DNA of 64,000 bases from Paenibacillus silagei (GCF_017874735.1 NZ_JAGGLV010000009.1:229712-293711); one strand, 5' to 3'. Shown: positions 43,363-53,005, counted from the stretch's first letter. The notes: generated by a model from the sequence alone, not told the origin. A program made the numbers and translations.

Positions 43363-43435
43363 TGGACTCTCAGGGGCTCGAACCCTGGACAAATAGATTA
43401 AGAGTCTACTGCTCTACCAACTGAGCTAAGAGTCC
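43363..43435 (-). tRNA. tRNA-Lys (anticodon CTT), second copy
   Basis: 73 nt, identical to 10187-10259; CCA not encoded. It lies 9 bp downstream of tRNA-Ala in a two-gene operon. Confidence 0.95.
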
Positions 43436-43444
43436 ATATGAAAT

Positions 43445-43520
43445 TGGTGGAGCCAAGGGGGATCGAACCCCTGACCTCATCGCTGCCAGCGATGCGCTCT
43501 CCCAGCTGAGCTATGGCCCC
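43445..43520 (-). tRNA. tRNA-Ala (anticodon GGC)
   Basis: 76 nt including encoded CCA. Acceptor GGGGCCA/TGGCTCC, D arm GCTCAGCTGGGAGAGC, anticodon loop CTGGCAG (GGC), T arm AGGGGTTCGATCCCCCT. First gene of the tRNA operon. Confidence 0.95.
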
Positions 43521-43630
43521 ATATTTTTACAATTTTGCCAATTTAGAATTACATTATGTATTCTAAAATCTGATCTGAGCGAGAAGCACAAGTCGCTTAT
43601 TCATCAATGTGTTTCGTAGGCGACTTCTAT

Positions 43631-43659
43631 ATAATACAGAAATCTGCTTTCAGTGTCAA
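43631..43659 (-). promoter_or_regulatory. SigA promoter of the tRNA-Ala-Lys operon
   Basis: On the minus strand TTGACA (43659-43654), 17-nt spacer, TATTAT (43636-43631), about 110 nt before the tRNA-Ala 5' end. The rest of 43521-43771 shows no further feature. Confidence 0.85.
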
Positions 43660-43771
43660 CACTTTTCCGAAATTAATTTTGATACAAGACGCTCCACCCG
43701 GGAACTGACCTCTCAACCTCAAGGCCAGCCCCACTACCCCAATCGAATCCTTCACTTCTAAACGGCGAAGC

Positions 43772-44245
43772 TTACAGCCCGTCCAGCTCCTCAGTCTTGG
43801 ACAGCAGTCCCTTCAGTTCCTTCATGAACATGTTAATGTCCTTGAACTGGCGGTACACGGACGCGAAGCGGACGTAGGCTACCTCGTCGACAGGGTAGAG
43901 CTGCTCCATAACCAGCTCGCCGATCTGGCGGCTCTCGATCTCGGCGAGAGCGATGCCGCGCAGGCTTTTCTCCACCTCAGATACGATGACCTCCAGGCGC
44001 TCTACAGGGACCGGACGCTTCTCGCAGGCACGGATCAGGCCGCGGAGGATTTTGTCACGGCTGAACTCTTCACGGCTGCCGCCTTTTTTGATCACAATCA
44101 GGGGGGTCTCTTCAATCATCTCGAAGGTGGTGAAACGGCGGCTGCACAGCTCGCATTCCCGCCTGCGGCGGATGGACTTATTCTCATTGGCCGGGCGCGA
44201 GTCCAGGACTTTGGTATTGGTGTGGTCGCAGTAAGGACATTTCAT
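43772..44245 (-). CDS. nrdR: Transcriptional repressor NrdR
   Basis: 157 residues from ATG 44245. N-terminal zinc ribbon MKCPYC...CELC with [21 protein letters not shown] between, then an ATP-cone domain ([24 protein letters not shown]). NrdR binds ATP or dATP and represses ribonucleotide reductase genes. Length and both domains are canonical. It lies near coaE and the lytic transglycosylase gene, as in other Bacilli where nrdR follows coaE. Confidence 0.96.
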   Translation of the reverse strand: MKCPYCDHTNTKVLDSRPANENKSIRRRRECELCSRRFTTFEMIEETPLIVIKKGGSREEFSRDKILRGLIRACEKRPVPVERLEVIVSEVEKSLRGIALAEIESRQIGELVMEQLYPVDEVAYVRFASVYRQFKDINMFMKELKGLLSKTEELDGL

Positions 44246-44410
44246 AAGCTTCTTCACTTCCTCATTATTAGAATGGTCAGGCCCCGCCCCTTGATACACA
44301 AGGGCTATGCGGGCATTATTTAATTTCCAGAAAACACCGTTTATTTGTTGTTATGAATCTGACATGTCCGGCACATAATACAGTTACCAACCGATAGGAG
44401 GTGAACAGCA

Positions 44411-44629
44411 ATGAGCCAAAATAACAACTCCAATAACCTGGTAGCTCCAAACTCACGCGGTGCCTTGGAACAACTGAAATATGAAGTTGCCCAGGAACTA
44501 GGTATCACCCTCTCCCCAGACGGATACCAAGGCAATAAAACTTCTTACGAAAACGGTTCGATCGGTGGTTACATCACTAAACGTCTTGTAACCCTGGCTG
44601 AACAGCAACTGGCAGGTCAGTACAAATAA
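44411..44629 (+). CDS. Alpha/beta-type small acid-soluble spore protein
   Basis: 72 residues. Family features: LVAPNSRGALEQLKYEVAQELGI (the KYEVAQELG part is the germination-protease region) and NGSIGGYITKRLVTLAEQQLAG. Such proteins coat and protect spore DNA and are degraded at germination. TAGGAGGTGAACAGCA precedes the ATG. CATAATA at 44374-44380 fits a sigma-G -10 box (CATNNTA), but no good -35 lies at proper spacing, so this is tentative. Direction opposite to nrdR; own terminator. Confidence 0.95.
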   Translation: MSQNNNSNNLVAPNSRGALEQLKYEVAQELGITLSPDGYQGNKTSYENGSIGGYITKRLVTLAEQQLAGQYK

Positions 44630-44658
44630 TACCTGCCCACACGACATAAGCTTGCCTA

Positions 44659-44699
44659 AGAAGTATCGAACGGCCTCCGGCCGTTTGATGCTTCTTTTT
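44659..44699 (+). terminator. Terminator after the spore protein gene
   Basis: GAAGTATCGAACGGCC TCC GGCCGTTTGATGCTTC followed by TTTTT. Confidence 0.9.
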
Positions 44700-44728
44700 A
44701 CATAACAGCAGCAGAAGTAACAAGCACC

Positions 44729-45295
44729 CTAGAACTCACTATAGAGCTCGGTGTATTGATCATAATAATAAATTACACGCTGTACGTAGTGACGGGTCTC
44801 ACCGAACGGAATGTCCTTCACAGAGGCTTCTGTTCCGTCCCATTGCCCTTCATCCAACCAGCTCTGCACCTTACCAGGCCCGGCATTATAGGCGGCTATG
44901 ACCGCTATACGGTTGCCGTCGAACTGCTTGGACAGCGTAGACAAATACCAGGTGCCCAGTTCAATGTTGGAGGAGGGCTCTTCCTTCAGCCGCTCCAGCG
45001 ACACGTCGGGGAGCTTGGCCTTTTCGAGCGCCCACTTGGCGGTATCCGGCATGAGCTGCATGAGCCCCAGTGCGCCTTTTTTGGATTCGCGGCCGGTCTT
45101 ATAATTGGTCTCCACACGGATGATGGACGCCACCAGGAATGGGTCCATCTCATACGTCTGGCTGTGCTGGCGGATCTCTGCTTTATAATAAATGGGATAA
45201 AACCATGACATCCAGTTGGAGCCAAGAAACAGGATCGCGGTGAAGCCGATGAACAGCAGCAGCAGGACTCTTTTTTTGCGCAGCCACTTCATCAT
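44729..45295 (-). CDS. Membrane-anchored lytic transglycosylase (SLT domain)
   Basis: 188 residues from ATG 45295, which overlaps the coaE stop (ATGA), so translation is coupled. One N-terminal membrane helix (VLLLLFIGFTAILFLG), then a Slt-type catalytic domain: catalytic Glu in IIRVETNYK, GALGLMQLMPDTAKWA, and AAYNAGPGKVQSWL. It cleaves peptidoglycan glycan strands outside the membrane with formation of anhydro-muramic ends. The location in the coaE operon is conserved in Bacilli. Confidence 0.93.
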   Translation of the reverse strand: MMKWLRKKRVLLLLFIGFTAILFLGSNWMSWFYPIYYKAEIRQHSQTYEMDPFLVASIIRVETNYKTGRESKKGALGLMQLMPDTAKWALEKAKLPDVSLERLKEEPSSNIELGTWYLSTLSKQFDGNRIAVIAAYNAGPGKVQSWLDEGQWDGTEASVKDIPFGETRHYVQRVIYYYDQYTELYSEF

Positions 45296-45888
45296 ATCAG
45301 ACCCAGCCTGTCCCACAGACGGGCAACCTGAAGCTCGGCAGACTCAGGATCACCGCTATTGTCGATCACATAATTCGCTTTCCTGCGCTTCAGTTCAATA
45401 TCCATCTGCGACCTCAGCCGGTCCTCAGCCTGTTCCAGCTTCATTCCGCTGCGCTCCATGAGGCGGGCTAGCTGCACCCTCCTCGGAACATAGACCACAA
45501 TAATCTGATCAAACAAGGAATCCAGCTCTGATTCGTAGAGCAGCGGAATGTCCACAATGACGAGCCGGTGCGGATTCTCCTGTTCAAGCGCATACATCCT
45601 GTCCTTGATCTCCCTGCGTATTGCCGGATGGGTCAGGTTATTTAGTGTCTTGAGCGCCTCCGGGTCCCGGAAGACAATCTCGCCAAGACCTGCCCGGTCC
45701 AGCGAACCGTCAGGCAGCAGAATGCGGTCTCCAAAAGCCTCCACCGCCGCCGCCAGCACCGGGTGCCCGGGGAGCATCACCTCTCTGGCGATGACATCGG
45801 CATCCACCAGTGCAGCTCCCTTGCGGACAAACAGTGCAGACACGGTGCTTTTTCCCGAAGCGATGCCTCCGGTTAAGCCTATAATCAT
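45292..45888 (-). CDS. coaE: Dephospho-CoA kinase
   Basis: 198 residues. P-loop GLTGGIASGKST at residue 4, then ALVDADVIAREVM, HPAIRREI and VDIPLLYESEL, all typical of CoaE, which phosphorylates the 3' hydroxyl of dephospho-CoA in the last step of CoA synthesis. Nine bases downstream of ytaF and overlapping the lytic transglycosylase gene. Confidence 0.96.
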   Translation of the reverse strand: MIIGLTGGIASGKSTVSALFVRKGAALVDADVIAREVMLPGHPVLAAAVEAFGDRILLPDGSLDRAGLGEIVFRDPEALKTLNNLTHPAIRREIKDRMYALEQENPHRLVIVDIPLLYESELDSLFDQIIVVYVPRRVQLARLMERSGMKLEQAEDRLRSQMDIELKRRKANYVIDNSGDPESAELQVARLWDRLGLI

Positions 45889-45897
45889 GTACTCACC

Positions 45898-46599
45898 TCA
45901 TAATAACTTCATTATACCCATTACAATTAATAATATCGCGGGCAGCGCAGCCGCATGCTTCATCCAGTAGCTGCCGGATAATCTCAGTCCTGTCTTCATT
46001 CCCATCAGCAAAAAGGTTCCGCTGAATACAGCGATCATCAGCGAGGTGGACCACGGGCTGAATCCGAGTAGTGCCGCACCGAGACCGGCACCGAAGGCAT
46101 CCAGCGACAACGCGATCCCCAGGATCATGGCTTCCATGGAGGAGATGCTTCCCGAAGCATCCATATCAGCGGAAGACGGCGTGCGGAGAATCTGTATAAC
46201 CACGCCCAGATGGCGAAGCTCCAGCGAGAATACAGCCGGCTTCAGCTCTGCCTCAGCACTCTGTGCGGCAGCAGCCGTCTCCCTCCTGATCTCCTGCCCG
46301 GGCGCAGCCTCTTCCTGCTCCTTCTCCTTCTGTGTCAGCATCTGGAACAGGGACCAGCAGCCCATTAAGACGAGAATAACCGCTCCGACACTGGAAGCGG
46401 CATTCGGGGAGACTACCTTTGCCAGCAGCACGCCGACCTGCATAGAACCATAAATGACGACCCCTGAACAGAGCGAGATAATGATAATGGAGAGCAGGGG
46501 AATTTTCATTTTACGCAGTCCATATGTAATGCCTACACCAAATCCATCCAGACTAAGCGCAAACGCAAGCAACAACAGTGACAACAATGGGCTAAGCAC
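45898..46599 (-). CDS. ytaF: Sporulation membrane protein YtaF (MntP-like fold)
   Basis: 233 residues with a GTG start at 46599 (GGGAGG, 8-nt spacer), which begins the protein at the first helix; ATGs at 46656 and 46647 would add an untypical polar tail. Six membrane segments in two halves, each with the LAFALSLDGFGVG / LGIALSLDAFGAG motif shared with the manganese exporter MntP. A charged loop of about 75 residues separates the halves. Position between mutM and coaE matches B. subtilis. Its transported substrate is not established. Confidence 0.92.
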   Translation of the reverse strand: MLSPLLSLLLLAFALSLDGFGVGITYGLRKMKIPLLSIIIISLCSGVVIYGSMQVGVLLAKVVSPNAASSVGAVILVLMGCWSLFQMLTQKEKEQEEAAPGQEIRRETAAAAQSAEAELKPAVFSLELRHLGVVIQILRTPSSADMDASGSISSMEAMILGIALSLDAFGAGLGAALLGFSPWSTSLMIAVFSGTFLLMGMKTGLRLSGSYWMKHAAALPAILLIVMGIMKLL

Positions 46600-46777
46600 C
46601 CGCAATCCCTCCCGTGAAGAACCGGAGCCGGAGCTCCGTTTCGCCATAATCAGCAATCTTCACACATTATATGGGCGGGACGGGCAGGAAGTGCCTGCCT
46701 TTATACATAACGGTTATAACTCAGATGTAACTAGCCCGGAAACGGGCTGTAAATGCAGCGCTGACTCTAAATAAATA

Positions 46778-47620
46778 TTACAGAATCAGTACAGGTACCG
46801 GCTGGCAGCTGGGACAATAATGCGTTCCCCGTCCGCCGACCACACTCTTTTCAATCAGCGTGCCGCAGGTGGCACACGGCTGATCCTTGCGTCCGTAGAT
46901 CTTGTGCTGATCCTGGTAGCTCCCGCTCTCCCCCTGGCCGTTGACATATGACTTCACGGAGGAGCCTCCGGCATTCACTGCTTCCGTCAGTGTTGCGACA
47001 ATAGCATGATGCAGTCTGGCCAGCTGATCCTCCGAGAGGGACTTCGCGGTCTCCTCCGGGTGGATGCCTGCACGGTGCAGGGACTCATCTACATAAATAT
47101 TGCCGATACCTACTATATATTCCTGATTGAGCAGCAGCGGCTTGATCTTGGTGCTCCGCTTGGCGACAATCTCCTTGAACCGCTCCAGCGTGAAATCGGC
47201 ATCCAGCGGCTCCTGCCCCAGCTTGTTCAGCGGCTTCAGCTGCAGATCCTCTCCCGGCTGGAATAGATGCATCGTCCCGAATTGGCGCACATCCGTATAA
47301 CGCAGCTCCGTCCCATCTGTGAAATGGAAAATAACATGCGTATGCTTGTCCAGCAGCTCGCCCTCACGGTACACCCCGTAACGGCCCTCCATCCGCAGAT
47401 GGGAGACCATCACCAGCCCGTCAAATACGAAACGCAGGAACTTGCCTCTGCGCTCAACCGTTACCACTGTATGGCCTGCCAGCATAAGGGCAAAGGCCTG
47501 AATATCATCCGGGCGCTGAATAATCCGCGGCAGCCGGACGGTGACATGCTCTATCTGCTTGCCTGTAATTAACTCATTAAGTGTTCTTCTGACTGTTTCG
47601 ACTTCCGGCAATTCCGGCAT
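46778..47620 (-). CDS. mutM: Formamidopyrimidine-DNA glycosylase
   Basis: 280 residues; start at 47620 so that the catalytic Pro follows Met (MPELPEVETVRR), with the conserved Glu next to it. The central part has YVDESLHRAGIHPEE (the H2TH region), and the C-terminal zinc finger is CATCG...CPSCQ. The enzyme excises 8-oxoguanine and FapyG and nicks the abasic site. Next to polA, as in many Firmicutes. Confidence 0.96.
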   Translation of the reverse strand: MPELPEVETVRRTLNELITGKQIEHVTVRLPRIIQRPDDIQAFALMLAGHTVVTVERRGKFLRFVFDGLVMVSHLRMEGRYGVYREGELLDKHTHVIFHFTDGTELRYTDVRQFGTMHLFQPGEDLQLKPLNKLGQEPLDADFTLERFKEIVAKRSTKIKPLLLNQEYIVGIGNIYVDESLHRAGIHPEETAKSLSEDQLARLHHAIVATLTEAVNAGGSSVKSYVNGQGESGSYQDQHKIYGRKDQPCATCGTLIEKSVVGGRGTHYCPSCQPVPVLIL

Positions 47621-47671
47621 CATGGCTCACCTCCACTCCATTATACCGGATATCTGCCATGTGCGGGGAGC

Positions 47672-50344
47672 CTATTTCGCTTCGTACCAATTGCTGCCAT
47701 AACTTACCTCTGCCTTCAGCGGAACAGACAGCTGCAGCGCTCCGGCCATCACCTCGGGCAGCAGCTGCTTCATTTGCTCCAGCTCCTCCTCCGGCACCTC
47801 GAATACTAACTCATCGTGTACCTGGAGCAGCATCCGGCTCTTCAGGCCGCGCTCATGCAGCGCCTTGTCCATATGAACCATGGCCAGCTTGATAATATCC
47901 GCAGCGGTTCCCTGAATCGGCGTATTCATCGCCGTACGTTCTGCGAAGGACCGCAGATTGAAGTTCTTCGCATTGATCTCCGGCAGATAACGGCGGCGTT
48001 CCAGCAGAGTAGTCACATACCCCTGCTTACGGGCCTCGACTACGATATCATCCATGTAACGACGCACACCTTGGAACACCTCGAAATACTGCTCAATGAA
48101 CCTGGCCGCTTCCTTACGCGGGATGTTCAGGTTCTGCGACAGGCCGTAATCGCTGATGCCGTACACAATCCCGAAGTTAACTGCTTTGGCGGAGCGGCGC
48201 ATATTACTGTCCACACTCTCCGCAGGGACGCCGAATACGTCCATGGCGGTCTTAGTATGAATATCCATATCCTCGACAAAAGCTTCCTTCATCCGCTCAT
48301 CACCTGAGATATGCGCCAGCACACGCAGCTCGATCTGCGAGTAATCCGCCGCCAGAATCGACCAGCCCGGCTCGGAGGGTACGAATACCTTACGGATCTT
48401 GCGGCCCTCTTCGAGCCGGATTGGAATGTTCTGCAGGTTCGGGAACTGGCTGCTGAGCCGGCCCGTGGCCGCAATCGTCTGCCGGTAAAAGGTGTGTACC
48501 TTGCCGGTCTCCGGCGAGATTTCCTTCATCAGGCCTTCCACATACGTGGATTGCAGCTTAGCAATGGTACGGTATTGCAGAATCAGGCGCACAGCGTCAT
48601 GATAAGGCGCAAGCTTTTCCAGCACCTCGGCATCCGTCGAATACCCGGTCTTCGTCTTCTTCACGACCGGCAGACCCAGCTTCACGAACAGAACCTCGCC
48701 CAGCTGCTTCGGAGAATTAAGATTGAATTCGGTTCCGCAAGCGGAGTAGATCTCAGTGACCAGCCGGGAGATCTGGGCTTCAAATTCCCTGCCGAGCTGG
48801 ACGAGATCATCCTTGTTAACAGCAATGCCCTGCTTCTCCATATCGGCGAGAATCCGCGACAGCGGCATCTCCAGGTCCTGGAAAAGGCCGGTCATGTCCG
48901 TCTTGTCCAGCTCCTCCTGCTGCTTCTGTACAATGCCTAACACAGTCGCACTCTTACGGGCGACATGCTCACCGAGAATCTTAAGCTCAGGAATTCTATA
49001 TTTGGCCCCTTTGCCGAAGACATCCTCATCCGGCGACAAGCGGGGTAGGCCGTATTTCGTGGTCAGGTCATTCAGATTCTGGCTGGCTTCGGTCGGGTCC
49101 AGCAGGTAGGCGGCCAGCTGAACATCGTTAGCGGCTCCGGCAAAAGCAATCCCCTGCCAATGCAGCGCCAGATCGGCACGGTGCAGATCATACCCGCTCT
49201 TCGGCGCCTGCCCGTCACCGAGCCAGTCACGCAGGGGTGCTGCCGCCTTACTCTTCAGCAGGGCAAAAGGCACAAAATAATGCTGCTCCGGCGAAGACAG
49301 CCCCAGACCGATCACTTCGGCACGGTGCGGGTTCTCCCCGTTAGATTCCACATGCAGGGCGGAGATGCCCGGCAGTGCCTGAACCAGCTCGCTTATTCCG
49401 TCTTCGTCAACAATTGTAATATTAAGCTCTGCGGCTTCCACCACGGGTGAACCCGTCAGGCTGCCGTCCGCCGCATGTGAATAGGCGCTCAGCGACAGAC
49501 GCTCCAGCAGCGAGCGGAATTCCAGCTTGGCGAGCGCAGGCCCAGCCGTATCCGTGTTAATCCCGCTGAAGACCATATCCTCCCACGTATGCTCAAGCGG
49601 AACCTCGCGGTAGATCGTCGCCAACTTTTTGCTCATGACGGCGCTGTCCGCGTGCTCTTCCAGCTTCTCTTTCATCTTGCCCTTCAGCTCACCGGTTCCG
49701 GCCAGCACGCCCTCCACCGATCCGAACTGCTGGAGCAGCTTAAGCGCTGTCTTCTCCCCGACTCCCGGCACCCCGGGAATATTGTCGCTGGCATCGCCCA
49801 TCAGCCCCTTCAAATCAATGATCTGCTCTGGGGTGAGATCATATTTGTCACGGATCTGCTTAGGTCCGTAAAGTTCCACTTCCGTAACTCCCTTGCGCAC
49901 CAGCGCTATGGTGGTATGCTCGGAAGCCAGCTGCAGCATATCCTTATCCCCGGACACAATCATCACCTGACGGCCGGCGGCATCCGCTTCCCTGGAGATG
50001 GTGCCGATAATATCGTCAGCCTCGTAGCCGGCAATCTCGAATTGCGGAACCCCCAGACCCTTCAGCAGCTCCTTGAGCAGCGGGAACTGCTCGGACAGCT
50101 CCGGCGGGGTCTTCTGGCGCCCGCCTTTATACTCCTCATAGCCTTCATGCCGGAAGGTAATCTTCCCCGCGTCGAAGGCCACAATCATATGTGTCGGTTT
50201 ATGCTCCTCCAGCAGACGCAGTAGCATCGTCGTGAAACCGTATACCGCATTCGTCTGCTGTCCCGCTGTATTCGTCAGCGGCGGCATGGCAAAGAACGCC
50301 CGGTAAATGATATTATTTCCATCAATGAGTATCAGCTTGTCCAC
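47672..50344 (-). CDS. polA: DNA polymerase I
   Basis: 890 residues with a GTG start at 50344 (GAGGTG, 5-nt spacer); the frame is open 78 bp further upstream, but family proteins begin LILIDGNNIIYRAFFAMPPL as here. The N-terminal 5' nuclease domain is followed by a degenerate 3'-5' exonuclease domain and a full polymerase domain with DYSQIELRVLAHIS (motif A), KAVNFGIVYGIS (motif B) and LQVHDELVFEVP (motif C). Roles are Okazaki-fragment maturation and repair. Confidence 0.96.
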   Translation of the reverse strand: MDKLILIDGNNIIYRAFFAMPPLTNTAGQQTNAVYGFTTMLLRLLEEHKPTHMIVAFDAGKITFRHEGYEEYKGGRQKTPPELSEQFPLLKELLKGLGVPQFEIAGYEADDIIGTISREADAAGRQVMIVSGDKDMLQLASEHTTIALVRKGVTEVELYGPKQIRDKYDLTPEQIIDLKGLMGDASDNIPGVPGVGEKTALKLLQQFGSVEGVLAGTGELKGKMKEKLEEHADSAVMSKKLATIYREVPLEHTWEDMVFSGINTDTAGPALAKLEFRSLLERLSLSAYSHAADGSLTGSPVVEAAELNITIVDEDGISELVQALPGISALHVESNGENPHRAEVIGLGLSSPEQHYFVPFALLKSKAAAPLRDWLGDGQAPKSGYDLHRADLALHWQGIAFAGAANDVQLAAYLLDPTEASQNLNDLTTKYGLPRLSPDEDVFGKGAKYRIPELKILGEHVARKSATVLGIVQKQQEELDKTDMTGLFQDLEMPLSRILADMEKQGIAVNKDDLVQLGREFEAQISRLVTEIYSACGTEFNLNSPKQLGEVLFVKLGLPVVKKTKTGYSTDAEVLEKLAPYHDAVRLILQYRTIAKLQSTYVEGLMKEISPETGKVHTFYRQTIAATGRLSSQFPNLQNIPIRLEEGRKIRKVFVPSEPGWSILAADYSQIELRVLAHISGDERMKEAFVEDMDIHTKTAMDVFGVPAESVDSNMRRSAKAVNFGIVYGISDYGLSQNLNIPRKEAARFIEQYFEVFQGVRRYMDDIVVEARKQGYVTTLLERRRYLPEINAKNFNLRSFAERTAMNTPIQGTAADIIKLAMVHMDKALHERGLKSRMLLQVHDELVFEVPEEELEQMKQLLPEVMAGALQLSVPLKAEVSYGSNWYEAK

Positions 50345-50445
50345 ACTAGCACCTCGCCTTTTTCTTGCTTTCTCCTTACATAGTAACATATGCTCCGCAC
50401 CAAGACGAAATGGCTCTGCCACGAATCGCCGCTTTATGCCAAAAT

Positions 50446-50476
50446 AAAAAACAAGCCCCCGGAATGAAGGCTTGCC
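50446..50476 (-). terminator. Terminator after phoU
   Basis: Minus strand CAAGCC...GGCTTG followed by TTTTTTATTTT, between phoU and polA, so polA has its own promoter. Confidence 0.85.
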
Positions 50477-50493
50477 TCTGGCAGTCTATACTG

Positions 50494-51153
50494 TTATTGG
50501 TTCAAATCCGGACGTTTACCTGTAACCAGATACACTACACTCTCGCCAATATTCGTGGCATGGTCGGCAATCCGTTCAATGTAACGGCCAACCAGTGTGA
50601 GCAGCATCGCCTGATTCACGGTTTCAGGCTTCTGAACCATATACGTGTACAGTTCGTTAATCATCGCGCTGTACAGGCCATCTACCTGATCGTCATCCTG
50701 CGCCATTTTGTAGGCCAGATCCGTGTTCTCGTCGAGATAAGACTGAATGGCCTCCGTGGTCATGATCGTCACAAGCTCAGCCATACGCGGAATATCCACA
50801 AGCGGCTTAATCAGCTGCTGTCCCTGGATTCGCATCGTTACCTTGGCTACATCCAGTGCCAGATCGCCCATACGCTCCAGATCGCTGGAGATTTTGAAGG
50901 CTACAATAATGCGGCGCAGATCCTTCGCCACCGGCTGCTGGGTGATGATCAGCCGCGAGCCGATCTCCATGATCCGGTCTTCCATGGCGTTCAGCCGCAG
51001 GTCCGCTTTGACAATCTCCTGCGCCCGTACCGTATCAAGGGTCTGCAGGGCCAATATCGCACCATCCAGGGCATCCGTTACATGCTCGCCCATCTGCTGC
51101 AGCAGGGTGCGCAGTTCTTCCAGATCTTTATCGAATTCTTTTCTGCGAATCAT
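50494..51153 (-). CDS. phoU: Phosphate signalling complex protein PhoU
   Basis: 219 residues from ATG 51153 (AGGAGG upstream). Two PhoU helical bundles, each with an E/DxxxD metal-binding pattern: MEDRIMEIGSRLIITQQPVAKDLRRIIVAF in the first and YIERIADHATNIGE in the second. PhoU links Pst transport to the PhoR sensor. It follows pstB. Confidence 0.95.
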   Translation of the reverse strand: MIRRKEFDKDLEELRTLLQQMGEHVTDALDGAILALQTLDTVRAQEIVKADLRLNAMEDRIMEIGSRLIITQQPVAKDLRRIIVAFKISSDLERMGDLALDVAKVTMRIQGQQLIKPLVDIPRMAELVTIMTTEAIQSYLDENTDLAYKMAQDDDQVDGLYSAMINELYTYMVQKPETVNQAMLLTLVGRYIERIADHATNIGESVVYLVTGKRPDLNQ

Positions 51154-51232
51154 ATCGAAAGTGCTCCTCCTCAAAAACATATGGTCATATCGGGTGAACG
51201 GAGTGAACTTGAGACTTACGAGTCAGCTATCC

Positions 51233-51988
51233 TTAGCCGAAGCGGCCGGAGATATAATCTTCTGTGCGGGAATCCCTCGGATTCGAGAACAACAGCTCCG
51301 TGTCCGCAGCCTCCACAATAACGCCGTTCAGGAAAAATACAGTGCGTCCCGATACCCGGGCGGCCTGATGCATATTATGCGTGACCATTACAATCGTATA
51401 CTTATCCCGCAGCTCCTGGACCAGCTCCTCAATCTTGAGTGTGGACACCGGGTCCAGCGCTGAAGTCGCCTCATCCATCAGCAGAATATCCGGCTGTACG
51501 GCAAGGGCTCTGGCAATACAGAGACGCTGCTGCTGGCCTCCGGACAGACTTAAGGCCGACTTTTTGAGGAAATCCTTCACTTCCTCCCAGAGTGCAGACT
51601 GGCGCAGACTTTGCTCTACCAGGACATCCAGCTCGGCTTTGCTCTTCACACCGTGCAGACGCGGGCCATAAGCCACGTTATCATAGATCGACTTGGGAAA
51701 AGGATTGGGCTGCTGGAACACCATCCCCACCTGCTTGCGCAGACTCTCCACTTCAATCTCGTCGCTGTAGATGTTTTTGCCGCCGATATTCACTTTACCT
51801 TCAATACGTGTTCCGGGAATCATGTCGTTCATACGGTTAAGGGTACGCAGCAGTGTGGATTTCCCGCAGCCGGAGGGTCCGATAAACGCAGTCACCTGCT
51901 TCTCCGGAATCTGCAAATCCACCTTCTTCAGGGCATGGAATGACTCATAGTAGAGATCTAGCTTCTCTATGTCAATGATGGATTTCAT
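51233..51988 (-). CDS. pstB: Phosphate ABC transporter ATP-binding protein PstB
   Basis: 251 residues from ATG 51988. Walker [20 protein letters not shown], the PstB-specific [26 protein letters not shown], signature [16 protein letters not shown], and Walker [14 protein letters not shown]. The pstS, pstC and pstA genes are not in the window. Preceded by phased PhoP half-sites at 52042-52080. PstB energises high-affinity phosphate uptake. Confidence 0.96.
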   Translation of the reverse strand: MKSIIDIEKLDLYYESFHALKKVDLQIPEKQVTAFIGPSGCGKSTLLRTLNRMNDMIPGTRIEGKVNIGGKNIYSDEIEVESLRKQVGMVFQQPNPFPKSIYDNVAYGPRLHGVKSKAELDVLVEQSLRQSALWEEVKDFLKKSALSLSGGQQQRLCIARALAVQPDILLMDEATSALDPVSTLKIEELVQELRDKYTIVMVTHNMHQAARVSGRTVFFLNGVIVEAADTELLFSNPRDSRTEDYISGRFG

Positions 51989-52041
51989 TAGTTTCTGTTG
52001 TCTCCTTCTCATCATCTTCGTTCCCCATGATAAGCTTTCAG

Positions 52042-52080
52042 TGTAAATAGAGCTCCAGAGAATTGTTAACGCAGTGTAAA
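52042..52080 (-). promoter_or_regulatory. PhoP box upstream of pstB
   Basis: Minus-strand half-sites TTTACA (52080-52075), TTAACA (52069-52064) and TTTACA (52047-52042), all on an 11-bp phase, with one slot at 52058-52053 not matching. This is the TT(A/T/C)ACA direct-repeat pattern bound by PhoP dimers, 54 bp upstream of the pstB start. Confidence 0.75.
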
Positions 52081-52130
52081 AATCCTTGTACAGTTAGACA
52101 ATGCTGGAGGAGAAGTTCCTTATCTTGTGA

Positions 52131-52170
52131 GAAAAGAACACCGTCATGTTAAATGACCGGTGTTCTCTTC
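52131..52170 (-). terminator. Terminator overlapping the phoP stop
   Basis: GAGAACACCGGTCAT pairs with ATGACGGTGTTC (minus strand) followed by TTTTCTC. The stem includes the last codons of phoP. Confidence 0.65.
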
Positions 52171-52877
52171 TTGTTGACAACCAGCTTGTAGCCCACGCCG
52201 CGGATGGAATCGATATGCACGGATTCAGGGTCAAGCTCCAGCTTCTTGCGCAGGGAGCTGACATGCACATCGACGGTACGCTGGCCTCCGATATAGTCGA
52301 AGCCCCAGACCGCATTCATCAGATCATCCCGTGTCAGGACAACGCCCGGCTTGCGGGCCAGATATAGCAGTACTTCAAATTCCTTCGGCCGCAGATTGAT
52401 GCTCTGTCCGCCCAGCGAGACTTCATAACGCTCGGGGTAGATCTCCAGCTGTCCGAGAATAATCGTCGATGCAGACACCGCCGTCTCGGGCGGAGCTTCT
52501 TCGGCAATACCGGAGATCCGCCGCAGTACAGCGCTGACCCGCGCCAGCAGCTCGGATACGCCGAAGGGCTTCGTAATATAGTCATCCGCCCCGGACTTCA
52601 GCCCGCGGACGACATCCTCTTCCGCATTCTTGGCCGTCAGCACAATAACCGGTGTGCGGATGCCTTGTCCACGTAATTTATCCAGAATGTCAATGCCGTT
52701 CATGCCGGGCAGCATCAGATCCAGTACGATCAATTCAAAAGGTTCTCTAGTCGCACGGTCATATCCTGCCGTTCCATGATCCTCCACCGTCACCTCGTAG
52801 CCTTCCTGTGTCAGGTTGTACGACAGCAGCCGGGCCAGTGTCGGTTCGTCTTCAATGACAAGCAATCGTTGTGCCAT
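52149..52877 (-). CDS. phoP: Response regulator PhoP (phosphate, OmpR family)
   Basis: 242 residues from ATG 52877 (GGGGGAACCT upstream; the longer frame to 52946 crosses the PhoP box). Receiver: VIEDEPTLARLLSYNL, Asp in LIVLDLMLPGMNG, Lys in ITKPFG. DNA-binding domain: LRPKEFEVLLYLA and VRGVGYKLV at the end, characteristic of PhoP/PhoB. It lies 128 bp downstream of its kinase gene, with its own PhoP box between, so it can be expressed separately. Confidence 0.92.
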   Translation of the reverse strand: MAQRLLVIEDEPTLARLLSYNLTQEGYEVTVEDHGTAGYDRATREPFELIVLDLMLPGMNGIDILDKLRGQGIRTPVIVLTAKNAEEDVVRGLKSGADDYITKPFGVSELLARVSAVLRRISGIAEEAPPETAVSASTIILGQLEIYPERYEVSLGGQSINLRPKEFEVLLYLARKPGVVLTRDDLMNAVWGFDYIGGQRTVDVHVSSLRKKLELDPESVHIDSIRGVGYKLVVNKKRTPVI

Positions 52878-52946
52878 AGGTTCCCCCGTCTTTTCATAGG
52901 TTATTAATTTTACAAAACTGCACACATGCACATCATAGCACCACAA

Positions 52947-52963
52947 TGTTAACTTGGTGTAAA
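52947..52963 (-). promoter_or_regulatory. PhoP box upstream of phoP
   Basis: Minus-strand TTTACA, 5 bp, TTAACA (52963-52947), 70 bp upstream of the phoP start. The direct repeat on an 11-bp phase suggests autoregulation. Confidence 0.65.
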
Positions 52964-53005
52964 ATCATAAATTTATTCTCTATTGATCCGTTATGATCCG
53001 CAGGG

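Noticed and set aside
43176..43424. Gly/Ser-repeat frame through the GGGTTC tract and tRNA-Lys
   Set aside because: Overlaps a tRNA and terminator; composition comes from the hexamer repeat.
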